Assembly: GCA_963969595.1 (NCBI GenBank)
Contig: OZ018409.1
Span: 13,920,975 to 13,984,974, forward strand
Direction: 5' to 3'
Source of the DNA: Neckera pumila
Lineage: Eukaryota; Streptophyta; Bryopsida; Hypnales; Neckeraceae
DNA length: 64,000 nucleotides
Below are positions 46,382 through 58,188 of this stretch, piece by piece; the stretch's first letter is position 1, and each line of letters starts with the position of its first letter. Position numbers and translations under genes: made by a program. The notes under the pieces were generated by a model. The model had not been told where the DNA came from. It ran no database searches and saw only the letters and a program-made list of their open reading frames with translations.

Positions 46382-47605
46382 GCAAGGTTAATTTTCACTA
46401 AGCTTAATGTCGATTGTGACGGAATGGCCGGGTCCGGTTGGTTTCACCGCAACCTCTTCTTCTTGAAAACGACGCTGAATCCGCCCACGCCAGGGGAGCC
46501 TAATGTATGTTGTCCGTGATGGGTCCGGGTATCCAAGGAAGAAGACTCGCAAGTTGCAGCAGCTTGGACCCCAATTCACTGGTAGGGTGGACCGTAGTGA
46601 AGGAGGAGCTGAAAACGAGGCCCGTCGTTGAGCATGGCCTAATAATATACTCCGTAAAAAAGAATCAAAGGATTCGCTTCAGTTGTATCTATCTAGCATT
46701 CTTCTAGCTATGGAGCGGAGGGAGCCAGGGGAGTGTGTGTGACTGTGCGCAAGCCTCCTGCAACTCCTCATCATCACCGCTACAGTAGTAATCTACTGCA
46801 GAGTGCAGACGGACGGAGGATTGGAGGGAGGGACTGAGGGAGGGAGAGGGGAATCTTGGCAAGGCTTTTTTAAGCCCGGAGCAGACGACTGAGCAGACCC
46901 ACCTCCTCCCTCCCTCCCAGTTCAAGTTGGAGTGTATGATTGTTTTCTCTGCGAAACCTCCTTGTTTCTTGGGGGTTGGGTCGCTTCTTCTCCGTCGTCT
47001 GCTGCAGTGGTGCTGCAGTGGTGCTGCAGTGGTGCTGCAGTGCTGCAGCATTCAGCGGAGTTCAGTGGAGTTCTGCCCCTGGGCCGCTGTGTGCCTTTAT
47101 TATGGTTTCTCGCGTTTGGTGCCGCTGCTTCCTCCCAGGCATAATTTCATCGCCCCGGCTCTGACAAGCAGCACTGGGTTTTAGGACATGAGTCTTGCAC
47201 GGCCGTGTCCATACAGTAATGATGAGTCGTCCACTAGGGGGAAAAAACCAACAACAGTGAGCAACAAAAGCCTCAATTCATCCACACAGTGTCGGACATA
47301 ACGACGTCGATGTACTGGATCTACTAGCTAGTACTGTAGCTATTAAGCTACTGTAGGTTTCCTTCCCCGCCTTATTATGGCCCGGTTCTTCTTCCCTCCA
47401 GGCCGATGGTCTTAACGCAGTCAGGATGCGAGGACTCCAAGTGTCCGGTGAATACTGAATAACTTTCAAGGAATCATTTGTGGAAACAAAGAATGGTATC
47501 TAAGTTATTCATTCAAGAAATGTGATAAATAGTTGGTTGATGACATTGTTGATAGGATTGTGTCCTTCTAGGGTTCACTGCAAGGACAAAAGTGGCCAAT
47601 GACTA
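46382..47605. other. GC-rich low-repeat island with a CTGCAG tandem
   Basis: Unlike the repeats on both sides, this stretch has gene- or promoter-like composition, a purine-rich GGAGGGAGGGA section at 46810-46850, a TTTTTTAAG box at 46866 and a 12-bp tandem (GTGCTGCAGTGG) at about 47005-47050. Open frames exist on both strands, but none resembles a known protein and none is favoured. It may be an orphan promoter/leader or part of an untranslated exon. Confidence 0.3.
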
Positions 47606-47689
47606 ATGGACTTCCAAGAAGGGGGGACGTTAAACCTGTCTCACCAAGTGGGACCAGGAGGGTGTATTTTCCTCGGGGAAAATGCAAGA

Positions 47690-47830
47690 ATTTTTTATTT
47701 GCCACATTTTTTATTTGCAAATTCTGAATTTGCATTTGCAATTAGAGACCCCAAATTAGCTAGGAGAGGTCTACATCATACCCTGGACATGGCACAAAAT
47801 AGGGGGCTTTTTTTTTTTACTTTTATCCTA
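47690..47830 (-). repeat. Fragment related to the MULE-type MITE M4
   Basis: TTATTTGCCACATTTT, AGAGACCCCAAATTAG and GGCACAAAATAGGGGGC follow the order of 29670-29800. Terminal repeats are missing or too eroded. Confidence 0.5.
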
Positions 47831-47988
47831 GTGAACACAAAATTTATCCTACTAGTCCCACTTTGTTGGACGGATTTAGTTCCTACTTCCAAGAAGAAAA
47901 ACAACAAAATGAATGAACCTATTCACTTAGGAATATGTTAAGTTTTATCAAATTACCTTAGCAATAGAGTCACAATGTCCTTCCAAGG

Positions 47989-48872
47989 TTAACTCCTAAA
48001 AGACCAAGTGGTTGTGGAATATTATGACCAATTGAAAATTGGGGTAGGCTCCTATAAAGTCAATTTTAATTAAATCTTTCAAAAATTGTAACACATGTAC
48101 TCTCTTGTCGAGAATATAATATTTTTCCTAATTAGATGTCTGGATCAAAGTTATGCTATCCAAATATTGTTGGGCAAGGCAAGCAACTTTAGGTATGCAA
48201 CTAACATAATATAAGATGCAATTAAAAAAATACCATTTATAGTGTAAAAATCTCACTTGTGTGGTCCAAGTTTTTGAATTTTTTCCCACTCATTCTCATA
48301 GTAGTCTACTATAAGTTTGTCTAGATGATTTTGTTTAAATATATGTTTTTTTTCATTTTTTTTCATTTTTTTTCATTGCTTTAAAAAGTGATTGACAATT
48401 TCCAACAAATCATGCCTGAAATGTTTCAAATCTTTTACAAATGATTGAACACGCTCTAAAGTTAGTTTCTGCTCCACTTGAAAATTTTAAAAAATTCCTT
48501 AAAAGAAGCATTTTTGTGAAGTTTGAAGTTGATGATTTGTAAGAAAATTTCTAAATATAGAGTGATATGGAAATATTCTTTGTACCACAATGTTATATAC
48601 TATAATTTACTTCTATTAAAAAATTTAAACTGTTTGATATGGTTTGCATTTGATATAAATTCCTTTCATTTTTTCTTCAAAGATTCATGATAATATGAAA
48701 TTTTCACCAAAAAATTCGAAAATTTTATGACAAATAATAGACGTGTTATTTCATCTTTGAAAGGAATAAAAACAAAAACTTCATTTTTAAGTAGCGAAGA
48801 AATGGAGAATACATAGTGAAGGACTTTCAAATTTGACTACATAGTCATGGGCTCTATACTTTCGGGGCTAGA
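47989..48872 (-). mobile_element. T3-like element (~884 bp)
   Basis: Left border TTAACTCCTAAAAGACC; right border TACTTTCGGGGCTAG, an eroded GGTCCTTTCGGGGTTAA. GGGGTAGGCTCCTATAAAGTC and GTCTGGATCAAAGTTATGC are the T3 landmarks. A TTTTTTTTCA unit is repeated three times at 48344-48376. Confidence 0.6.
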
Positions 48873-48878
48873 TTGCTA

Positions 48879-50140
48879 AAGGACCAAGGTACAATTTGGA
48901 CAAAAATTGTAAAAAATTTCCACTTTCTAGGATATCAACCCTAAAAAAAATTTAAATGTTCATTTTGGAAATTAACCCCTAAAGGACCAAGCATTCGTTC
49001 AAAGTACGCAAGAGATCTTGGGTAGGTTCCTATGAAGTCATTTTTGGGATGTTCATGAAATTTAGATATAGTGTGTAAACATGGCCCCCCTTGGTGAATT
49101 TTTTTTCCGATCCAGTACCTGGATCAAAAGTTATGCTGTCCTGAACTTTTGGGATAGCTCGGGCAATTTGGGAATCTTTAGAGAATCTTTTGCAAAAAAG
49201 CTCATCAACTTTAGAAATTTGGCACATATGTAACTAATGAAATATGGCATACAATCTTCCAAAAAAAAAAGAAAATTTTAGAGTCACAAATCATATTCTG
49301 GGATTAGTCAAACTTTGTTAGCTATGTTGGTTGGTTTCAAAAAAAAATAATTTCTTCTAACTTCAAGTTCTATTATCTTGCAATCTGTGAAGTCAAAATT
49401 CTTGAAATTTTTTCTACATATTCCAAATGTTTATCTCTAACTTTTCACCATTCAGATTTTAAATAAAAAATTTCCTCATTGCATCAAAAAATGACTAGTA
49501 TATTGTCAATTCACTTAACCTCCTGGCATTGCAGGGTGATTAAGTGTAAGCAAAACATCTTAACTGCTTCTAAAATTTTTTAGAAGTGAACCTAACATCA
49601 TATACTTATGTATGTTTAAAACCCTCATTTTTGTGTAGTGCAAAACTTTTACTCCAAGAGGGTATGAAGTCTGTTGATCCTATTTTGTAGGAATGAAAAA
49701 AAGTTCTTTTTCTCACTTCAAATGTTATGATCTTTCAAATTCTCGTTGTCAAATGGTCTGAAATTTTTTCCACACATTGGTAAAATACTTTACTTCAAAT
49801 ATATTCGGTTAAAGTTTCAAATAAAAGTTTTGATTTTCATTTTTGAATAACATACCAAAAAACTACTATTTTTGACAATGTCTCCTTGACTGCTGACTGG
49901 GGATACTTTTCCAGATTGACAGGCCAAACTTGAAATAGTTTGGCATGTCATTTTGGAGCGGCCCTCAAGCGCTGATTTTTTCCTCTAATGCTCGGTCCTA
50001 TAGGGGTTAACCCTACAAAATTGTACTATGCACACTACTATGAGACTTCTTGGAAAAATTTGGAACTCTCATTTCATAGGCTGCAAGATCACAACGTTTG
50101 AAGTGAATTTCTTTTTTTCTTGACCCTGTCCTAAACGATC
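48879..50140 (+). mobile_element. Old T1-like element split by the T3 copy at 48972
   Basis: GCTAAAGGACCAAGGTACAA at 48883 is an eroded left end running to 48971. After the inserted T3, 50011-50115 resumes with ATGAGACTTCTTGG-type text, TAGGCTGCAAGATCACAACG and TTTGAAGTGAATTTC, which follow the same order as in T1. The right half is not found. Confidence 0.45.
48972..50010 (-). mobile_element. T3 element, full length (1039 bp), with an M2 fragment inside
   Basis: Borders TTAACCCCTAAAGGACC and GGTCCTATAGGGGTTAA. CCTGGATCAAAAGTTATGC at 49120 and CATCAACTTTAGAAATTTGG mark the family. Near the right end, about 49890-49994, is the right half of a CATTAG-type MITE (GGCATGTCATTTTGGAGC, ending TTTTTTCCTCTAATG). 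Confidence 0.75.
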
Positions 50141-51860
50141 AACCAACTTCAACCTCTAAGTCCATAAATCAGATTGTTTTTGGTAAAGTACCCTGGTGAT
50201 TGGTCTTGTACTGCCATCCTTCAGGATTAACTCATAAACTGAGATTACTGCAGTATGCCTCCTTTTTTTTTAACAGTTTAGCAGCACAACCCAAGCACAG
50301 AAATCACTCTCTCTTTCCTCAGTGCACGTTTGGGGGGGGGGAGTCAAGTGAGGAGCAAGTGAGGGAACAAGTTGAAGCTTCCCTCGTCACGCGCCACCGT
50401 TGGATGGGAGTGTGATCGGGCTGCATTCCCTGGATTCTGTCCCAAGGCGGTCCTTCTTCCCTTCTTCGTCTCCCTTCTGTTGTCCGGAGCAGATCCTTAC
50501 TTTAGCTCTTCCCGAGCCTGCAATAACCCTTTCTCATCAGTGATCAGTTGGTTGTGTCTGGGCAGGAGCCGAAACTTACATGCTCTTATTAGAATTATAT
50601 CTACGGTCCCTTTATTGTCAGGCTGCCTTTCCTATTCATTGCATTGAGGCGGGCACTGGGCAGGCCGCACCCCACTTTTTGGTTGTCGTCGTCGTCGTCG
50701 ACCGTCAGTCGTCCTCGAGTCTGGGTTCTAGTGCTGCAAGCGATCCGCACCTTCGCCGCAACATTAAGTTCAGTTAACTTAACTTACTCCGTGGCCCCCA
50801 CTCGTGGCTGGCTGGCTCGCTCGCGTTGTGCATGTTGGCTTGCTCCCTCTCAACCCTGCTGCCCGGCCCTGGATGGCGGGGTGCCGCTTCTCCCCAGCCA
50901 GCTCGGCTTGCGCTTAGGAATCCAGCCTATATAGTGCTCTGGTTTTCGCCATTGCAAGGCTTCGGCAGTTCGCTTCATTGCTGCTAGATAACACACTTTG
51001 TACTGGAGGTCGACGGCCGGTCGTCACTTCAAAGAGTTGAACCTCGCGAATCGCTAGCTGCACATGGAGAGGAGTTCGTACTGAGACAAGGTTTATACGG
51101 AGCCAGTGACGTCTTCGAGAAGGAGAAGCTAGACAGCGGAGGATCTTTGGGTACTCTCAATGTGCTAGGGCAGCTTCTTCGAATAATGTGTTGGACGTTG
51201 AACACATTCGTGGTCTTGTATGTTCAAAGGTGTTCGCCGGGCCTCCTTTACATACCGAATTTTTTTTTTGGACGATGCCCGGAAATGGTTTGTGGGAAAA
51301 TGCGTGTTACTGGACTAGCTTGTGAAGTGAGGATGTTGAAGCTTCGTCTACACTTAGAAGGTGAAGGGTTTCATCTGTAGAAATCGATGGGTTTTGGCCC
51401 TTTTGGAGGCGAGACCAACAGCGTACTTCGACGCCAGTAGAAGCTCCCATGATGAGCATTGCATTCCTCCGTGCCTGACGGGATTCCCGAAATCCGGTGA
51501 AAAAAAGAGTTCGTTAGATAGGGGGAGAGCATATGACGCTGCAGCCGCACTGGCTGACTTCTTCATTTATCAGAGCAAGAATTGAAACGGAAGCAAGCTG
51601 CGGTTGGAGGCAGTCCGAGGGTTCGACAACAAAGTCACTTGATCAATTTCTTTTATTTCCTTCTCGCTGCTCTAGTAAGTGAACTTCCTCCTCGTCACGT
51701 ACATTCCACCACTAAGACGATTGGTGCCGCCACTGCAACTGAGAAATGTCGCGAAAAGTTGGAGCGTGTGTCTAGCTCTCTCCACCACTAATTGTACGTG
51801 TTTCCACATCGGGCATGCTCTCTCTCTTCTATCACTCAAGGTTTACGCAAGGATAGGAAC
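50141..51860 (+). promoter_or_regulatory. Promoter and long GC-rich leader of the MYB gene
   Basis: Composition changes sharply at about 50270 to GC-rich, repeat-poor DNA. A TATATAG motif at 50928-50934 is a reasonable TATA box, which would give a leader of about 900 nt. The leader holds several upstream ATGs; a clear one is the six-codon frame at 51064-51084, and an in-frame TAA at 51789 closes the MYB frame upstream. A CGT/GTC trinucleotide run lies at 50685-50700. Such a leader could reduce or regulate translation; that is inference, and introns in the leader cannot be excluded. Confidence 0.45.
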
Positions 51861-54530
51861 ATGATGGTTATGGAAGAGAGGGCTGCCTGGTCCAACTGCA
51901 ACACCAAGTCGATCATGGGCCCGCTTCACAGCTTCGCCGAGGAAGCGCGATTGTTCCAGAAAGCGCAAATTTTGGAAACCAGCAGCTTCCTTTCTAAGAC
52001 GACAAGTTCGTTTTTCCAGACGAAGCCTGGATTCTCCTCGGTGACCACGGTGACCGACGGCGACGGCGACGGTGAGCGCACCTCGTCCGACACCGGCACC
52101 CCAGTAGCAGTCGCAGCAGCCGACACCGGGATCCCCTTCCAAGTGCTTGTGGCCGACGAGCGCTTGTGGCGCATGCGCTCCTTGGAGAGCTGCAGCGGCT
52201 TCAGCCGCGACGAGGGGACGAGCGTGGAAGAGGAAGAAGACATGAAAGAGTCCCACGAAGAAGAGGACATGGAGATGGTCAGTTTCCTGGGCCGAGATGG
52301 CGACAATAGTAGTGTGCAGTCGAAGCTCTGTCCTCGCGGTCACTGGCGGCCCGCAGAAGACGATAAACTCCGGGAGCTAGTGTCGCAGTATGGCCCGCAG
52401 AACTGGAACCTGATTGCGGAGAAACTGCAAGGTCGATCAGGTACTGTTGTTCGTAAGCACGCTCCTTAGTATATATTCGGGTTTTGGAATTTCATCACCG
52501 TCCCAAACAGATTGTCACCCCCTTGGACCAGTCGACACAATTAGATGTTCAAAGCTGAACAAATTGACAGCTTCGAAGGAACAAATTGGTCCTGATTCAA
52601 GCTACTACCTCATAGATTTTACCAAGTGTTTTTAAGATGCTGAAGTGTAGCATCGTTGAGCCGATACAGCTCAATCACGTTAACATCTAGCGTCGGAACG
52701 CCGGATCTAAGTTGAAGCCCCGGTTCCATAGAAATCTAGATTTTCTAGATGACAGTAGAATTTACAGTGGCACCGTCTAGAACGCATGCAGAGTACTTGG
52801 AAAACTAGAATTAACAAACTTATTATCCTTAACCCAGGTACTTGTGTGATTCAATCTCTTTTTTTCTTCCTGAGCCTGATGAAGTTAGTGATGTATTCAA
52901 TTTGTGGCTTACGTTTTGATATGTCCCTGACCCGGTGACGCTAGCGGTTGTTCGTATGCCCAGGCAAAAGCTGCAGGCTACGTTGGTTCAACCAGTTGGA
53001 CCCTCGTATCAACCGGCGCCCCTTCACGGAGGAAGAGGAGGACCGGCTCCTCGCCGCGCACCGCTTCCACGGCAACAAGTGGGCCATGATCGCTCGTCTG
53101 TTTCCGGGTCGCACAGACAACGCCGTGAAGAATCACTGGCACGTCGTGATGGCGAGAAAGCTGCGGGAGAGGTCGCGCGCCTCCGGCCGTCGCAGTAAGG
53201 CATCATCGCAAGTGAATCATCATCGCCGCAACAACAGCAACAGCAGTAATAAGGCGACTAGAACCAGTACTCGCAGTACTCGAGCTTACAACCATCCGTC
53301 CCCAGATTCTGCCCTCAAGGCGTGGATTGAGAAGCAGCAGTCGGACGATTTAGCACGATCGCCGCCCCTTGTGGCCAACACTACGAGCTCGATCAGCGAT
53401 GTGTCGAGCTTGTCGCCTCGGAACGAAAGGGTGAACCTCGCCAGCTTTGGGGCTTCGACGTCGACGTCGTTGGCGAAACCGGACTTAAGAACTTCTATTA
53501 TTGCAGGTGCCCGCTGTTCTCAAACTTGGCCTCTTTACATTCAGGTTTTATCTAGAGAAAGCTAGAAATCGGTTACTTCATATTAATCCCTGCATCTTTG
53601 TCAATGCTTGTCAATGCTAGAAATTGGTTACCTAGTATATAGTTCCATGCACCTTTGATCCAGTTTCTAGCTAATACCTGATCAAAGTTACAGTCTGCTT
53701 CACGATCGATGCACTGTTGAGGTTACTGGTCCCTAGCCGAGATAAGTTGCATAGTATTCTAGGTGCATTTCTAGTTTCACAGTTTCAGAGTTCCTGTCTG
53801 CTTCATGATGCACTATTGAGTTTACTAGCTTCATGCCCGGCAAGGATCAGGCATCTGGGAATGCCGTAACAGAATGCTACCATTTGGATCCGATTATTTA
53901 GTTTAATTACACGTTTCCGCAAGTTTGGGCATTGTGATTTCCGTTGAGAGTGTAATGTATTATAGGTTTTAATTGTTTTCTGATTGCGCAGGTGGTAGAA
54001 GCAGGCCAGTGTACTTACCGTCGAATTCTGGTGAGATTTTTCACACCCATCTAGACAGCCAGATCACCGCCGGTCTTCTAACTCGGGCGGCCGAAGCGAG
54101 AGCGGAGATGGGTGCTTCTCTCGCCCTCCCAGACACTACCACCACTGCTTCCTTCGTGGGGCTCAAGACCACACTGCAAGGAAGCCTGAGCTACGCCGGC
54201 GGTGCAACTCACTGGAGTCCCTCCCTTCCCAACCCTTTCACCAGCCGCAATGGGGACTCAAATGGGGACCTCAGCTACAGATACCAACACAATCCTAGTA
54301 TTCGAGTTTCCCCGGCTTTCCAGATATCAAAGGAAGTCGGCCAATGGGCGCCCATGGCCTTGACACCCGACCGCAGTCAGCAGCGCTTGTGTAAGGACAG
54401 TAATGCGCTCTTGCTGGGGCCTTCTACTTGGGCCACATCTGATAAAGGACTATCTGAGGAAGTTGCATCACCGTCGGGAGAGCCTGCACCAGTTCCGTTC
54501 ATAGATTTTCTAGGTGTGGGAGCGGCATGA
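51861..54530 (+). CDS. R2R3-MYB transcription factor, MYB52/54/56/105/117-like subgroup, three exons
   Basis: Exons 51861-52440, 52964-53506 and 53992-54530 join in phase through GT...AG introns of 523 and 485 bp, giving 553 residues. Residues 1-157 are acidic and low-complexity (DGDGDG at 66-71; [14 protein letters not shown]). R2 has W162, W182 and W201; R3 has F214, W233 and W252, the normal R2R3 spacing. [20 protein letters not shown] and [19 protein letters not shown] are diagnostic of the MYB52/54/56 group. Intron 1 falls in GRSG|KSC, the usual R2R3-MYB site. A Ser/Asn-rich basic stretch follows R3, and the protein ends [11 protein letters not shown], a motif I associate with this subgroup. 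These proteins bind DNA in the nucleus; relatives act in organ boundaries and secondary walls, but the role here is unknown. The ATG at 51861 is the first in frame after a stop at 51789; a nearby ATG at 51864 is equally possible. Confidence 0.92.
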
Positions 54531-57480
54531 GCAGTCATAGCTCTGCAAATGAGTTTTCTACCCTTTTTTTGTACAGGAGTGAGTGAGCTTGTGATGAAAA
54601 CACAAGTTGCAACTCGCATGTCAGTAAGAGTTCCCGGCATTCATTTCTGATCTTCAATCCATCGATCACCAAGGTAGGAGCGTAATATTTGATGGGGGCA
54701 CTTCTGGAGGTTTGATCCAAGGGTGCAGCGGATCATGTTTTCCGAAACTAATGAAGGTGACTGGAAAGGAGCAATTGAAGGATAAATCTCTTGCAACGGA
54801 TTTTAAACGACAGTTTTGAACAACTTTCAGTGGACACTCTCAACAACGTAATCCCAGGCTTGTATGGTATCTATTTTGCGTGCTCCAGCTACGACTCTAC
54901 GAGACGACTCCTTTTTGCAGTGTATGCATACTTCCATTTATTTATAGAACATCGTGTGTGTTTTCTATAGCTCACGTACGTATATATTAAATAGGTTTAG
55001 CGAACGTCTGGGTTGTCGATCACCTGGGACTTAAATTTCCTGGTTGAACGAGCTACCTTCTCTGACAGTGTGACCACTTTTGTAAAGATCGAGACGCCGT
55101 CCTTGTACATTGGATGCTAATAGCATATCATGGAACCCGATTTCTGATCGGAAATTGTGAGAAAGAGAGAGAGAAAAGATTGATTTTTGCTGCACCATGC
55201 ACCGACGTTGACAATAATCCAAGATAGAATATGGGTGAAGGGACTAGAAGTCGATGGGCTAGAGCTAATATGTGAACGGCCCTGTCTATATGAGTTATTA
55301 AGGCAATAAAAATGACCTTCGAGTCTTGAAAGTTGCTATCATACTCCAGTTTCATACTCTCAGTGACTTCTGATGACTGAATAGTCTGGTTTTCTGTACT
55401 GGCCGGAATCAGGTTATGTTATTAGCCGTGCCAGGACCATGGTTGATTTAATGACTTACTACTCTAGCAACTTGGTTAATGCCACCATTATTCATCCGGT
55501 AATCATGAATTAGGACTTTAGCTGAAGGTATTCAAGGTAACAATAAGTTCCAGATGAATTTGTGCTGTGAGGGTTCGTAGCCTGCCATTGTAGTACTACT
55601 CTGACTGAGTTGAATATTCTGCATGCTCGTGCTTACTATTCCGCAACAGCACACTAGCTGTAGTTCGAGATTGAGCTGAGAAAATGATTTTGATAGAAGC
55701 ATGATTCGAAATATATCATGAAAATATTTGGCGTCCTTGTGCACCAGCTGTTTGGTCAGCTCAATTAGAATTTCGACTTATACTATGTGAATATGTGATC
55801 GAAGTCCTACTGTTGTCAACACTCTCGTTTAATTATTTAGCAATATTTATATGTTTAAACTGATTCGTTTTGCAGGGGATCTAGCACAGTGAGAGTTGGA
55901 CTGGACCTCTTACACGAGAAAGTGAGCAAGATCCTTGCAAATAAAGTTGTTTATCTGGACACGTTTATTTGCGAATATCAATATCGATGCTCATGGTTTC
56001 TGATGCCGTTATGGACACGTTTATCTGCGAATATCAACATCGATGCACATGGTTTCTGATGCCGTTCACTGTCAGTAATACTGTACTCGTAACAATAAAC
56101 TATGGAGATTAAACAAATGAACTGATACTGGACTAGATCTTCTGGAATTGTAATACGTGGTGACGTTTGGCAAGAATTTACGAATTAGGTTGAGCAGAAT
56201 GATAGATCTAACCCCATATGATTGTTGAGTGGAGACCGGTCCTGCAGATTGTGAGGTCTTCGCCACTGCCGCTAGCTCCGTTAAACGATTGTATTCTCTG
56301 TGCTGACTAATAAAGTCACATTCTCAAAGTCCTCTGGACCTGCTATCAAGGTTTCATTTTTGAATTCCTGCGGAAATCATAAAGTCACGCATATATGTAT
56401 CTTCTTCCGCAGGAGGTTGATTCCCTTTCAGAAAATCTGAAGTTGATCGATCTTTGTAGCGTTCAGGTTATGTGCAGACAGTAAGAAGCTCATGACCATA
56501 AATTTGCCATCATTGAATCATCAAAATGTTAGTTCCAGGTCCAGGCATGTGTAAGAGTACAGTTACAGATTATGATGAGTCACTTGTCATAAAGTTACAT
56601 CAGCTCAAGGGGTACATCCAAGGCCGGAGTCAGTGCAGTGTAGACTTCTCCGTCTTATTAAGATAAATCTACTGCCAGGTCGGGATGAATCATTGTGGTT
56701 AAAAGCATCCGAGACTCTTCAGTAATAACAGCATGGACAGATAGATTTAATTAGTGTTTGCCACATACCAACTGCCTTTGTCCAGTCTTGGAAACCAATA
56801 AGCAAGTACACAGCGTAATGATCAAGCACGAGAATGATTAATCGGATAAACACCAGTAACAGGACATACTAACGCTATGTGAATGGAAAGCTTGTCCGTT
56901 TTTAATCCAAATCGTGCACACTACTATATGACAGTCGTGCAACTCCAGATGAAATCTACAGAATTTGCTGGTCAACCTTTTTAGTCAGGAAGTTAAGCCT
57001 AAGCAGATTCAGCATGTACAATTGGGCCAGGTGAGTCAGGGATAATATGATTGTGTCCTGGCTTCTGGCTCCAAACTGTCCAAAGTCCACCTTGTATAAT
57101 TCCGGGTCTTGTAGTGGGAATGGTAAAGTAATCCAATGTATTTACGAATACCAGTACGACTTTATATCTTCACTTTGTAACGGTGTTTCGGCATGTACCT
57201 TAGGTTCATCCCGCATCCCTGGTTTCTTTTTGTACTTGGAAAATTCATATACGTACGTTTAGATAGTGTGCTCAGAACAGATGTCAACAGTTTGAAAACT
57301 GTAAAAGGTTTGGCTTCCATCAGTTACACACGTTAAATTTTGTCAGCTGGCGTCCCCATCTGTCATTCGGACTGAAATGTACATGGAGGGTACTGACTCC
57401 AGCTAAAATTGTAATGATACTTGTTACGGGGAATTTTCTTCACATTTTTTATTATTTATATTTATAAGTTACAATATTTT
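54531..57480. other. MYB 3' flank and intergenic DNA
   Basis: Presumably contains the 3' UTR. Composition is balanced and largely free of the families seen upstream. No frame resembling a protein is found. The only clear structure is the tandem duplication at 55957-56066, given separately. Confidence 0.3.
55957..56066 (+). repeat. Tandem duplication, 56-bp unit x 2
   Basis: GGACACGTTTATTTGCG at 55957 and GGACACGTTTATCTGCG at 56013 start two units, each ending CATGGTTTCTGATGCCGTT. Three or four substitutions separate them. Noncoding. Confidence 0.85.
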
Positions 57481-58038
57481 GGAATAAACTAGAGGTAAAC
57501 TACATTGCAAGTGGACCTTCAAATTTTTGAAAAAAGCTACATACCATTTAGAATAAGTATGGGACCTTTTCTGACACGATTATGAGGCAATTAAGCTCAC
57601 TCGTACGGGTGCACCAGAAACATTTCGTCTGTGCGAGACTTGATTCGTATAAAGCCTTAAGTTCATTGATACAGTATGTTGAAAGTCAAGACAAAGATTT
57701 TTTTTCAAGCTCTGACGGCTGACACTAGCGAGTCAGTTACATATCGTGGTTTAGTGATAATAAAAGAATTCTGAGCAAATTTGCAAACTTTACCCGCCAG
57801 CCAATGTGGAGTTGTGTCTGTTACGTTGGACAAAGTGACATTTGGGCATGGGTGGCAGGCCAGACTTGCCAAGTGCAACTCAACTAAGTTATTGCAAGTT
57901 TGCAGATCTTCACTTGGAATTCAAAAATTAAGCTAGGACAATGGACAATGACAAAATCTTGCCTCCTTACAAAATTTAGATCAATTAAGCTTATAACATT
58001 TGTTCATTTCTCCCACAACATCGGTTACAATACAAATT
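57481..58038. other. Intergenic, nothing assigned
   Basis: No gene or repeat recognised. Confidence 0.2.
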
Positions 58039-58188
58039 AGGCCTGGTTTACACCAAAACGAGAGGTGAGGGGGTCAAATTTTCCTAGGTTGATTGGTTGA
58101 AATGAGGACTTCTCAAAAGCAAACAAGGGGAGTTGGAGAGGGAGACTTCTGAATTTTCTCGCCCCTCGTTTTGGTGTAAACTGGGCCT
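58039..58188. mobile_element. Short MITE with GGCCTGGTTTACACC ends (150 bp)
   Basis: GGCCTGGTTTACACCAAAAC at the left pairs with GTTTTGGTGTAAACTGGGCC at the right, with one G/T-type mismatch pair in about 24 bp. GG(G)CC-starting ends are common among plant hAT-like MITEs. No clear target duplication is seen. Confidence 0.65.

Noticed and set aside
46704..47051. 115-codon minus-strand frame in the GC island
   Set aside because: Ser/Arg/His-rich low-complexity text driven by the CTGCAG tandem; competing frames on the other strand are equally long.
9596..50010. CRISPR-like array made by regularly recurring T1 ends
   Set aside because: The repeats are ~920-bp transposons in both orientations with irregular spacing; no short-repeat/spacer pattern exists.
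51843..52343. 166-codon minus-strand frame over MYB exon 1
   Set aside because: Shadow of the GC-rich MYB coding exon; the plus-strand reading has the R2 repeat.
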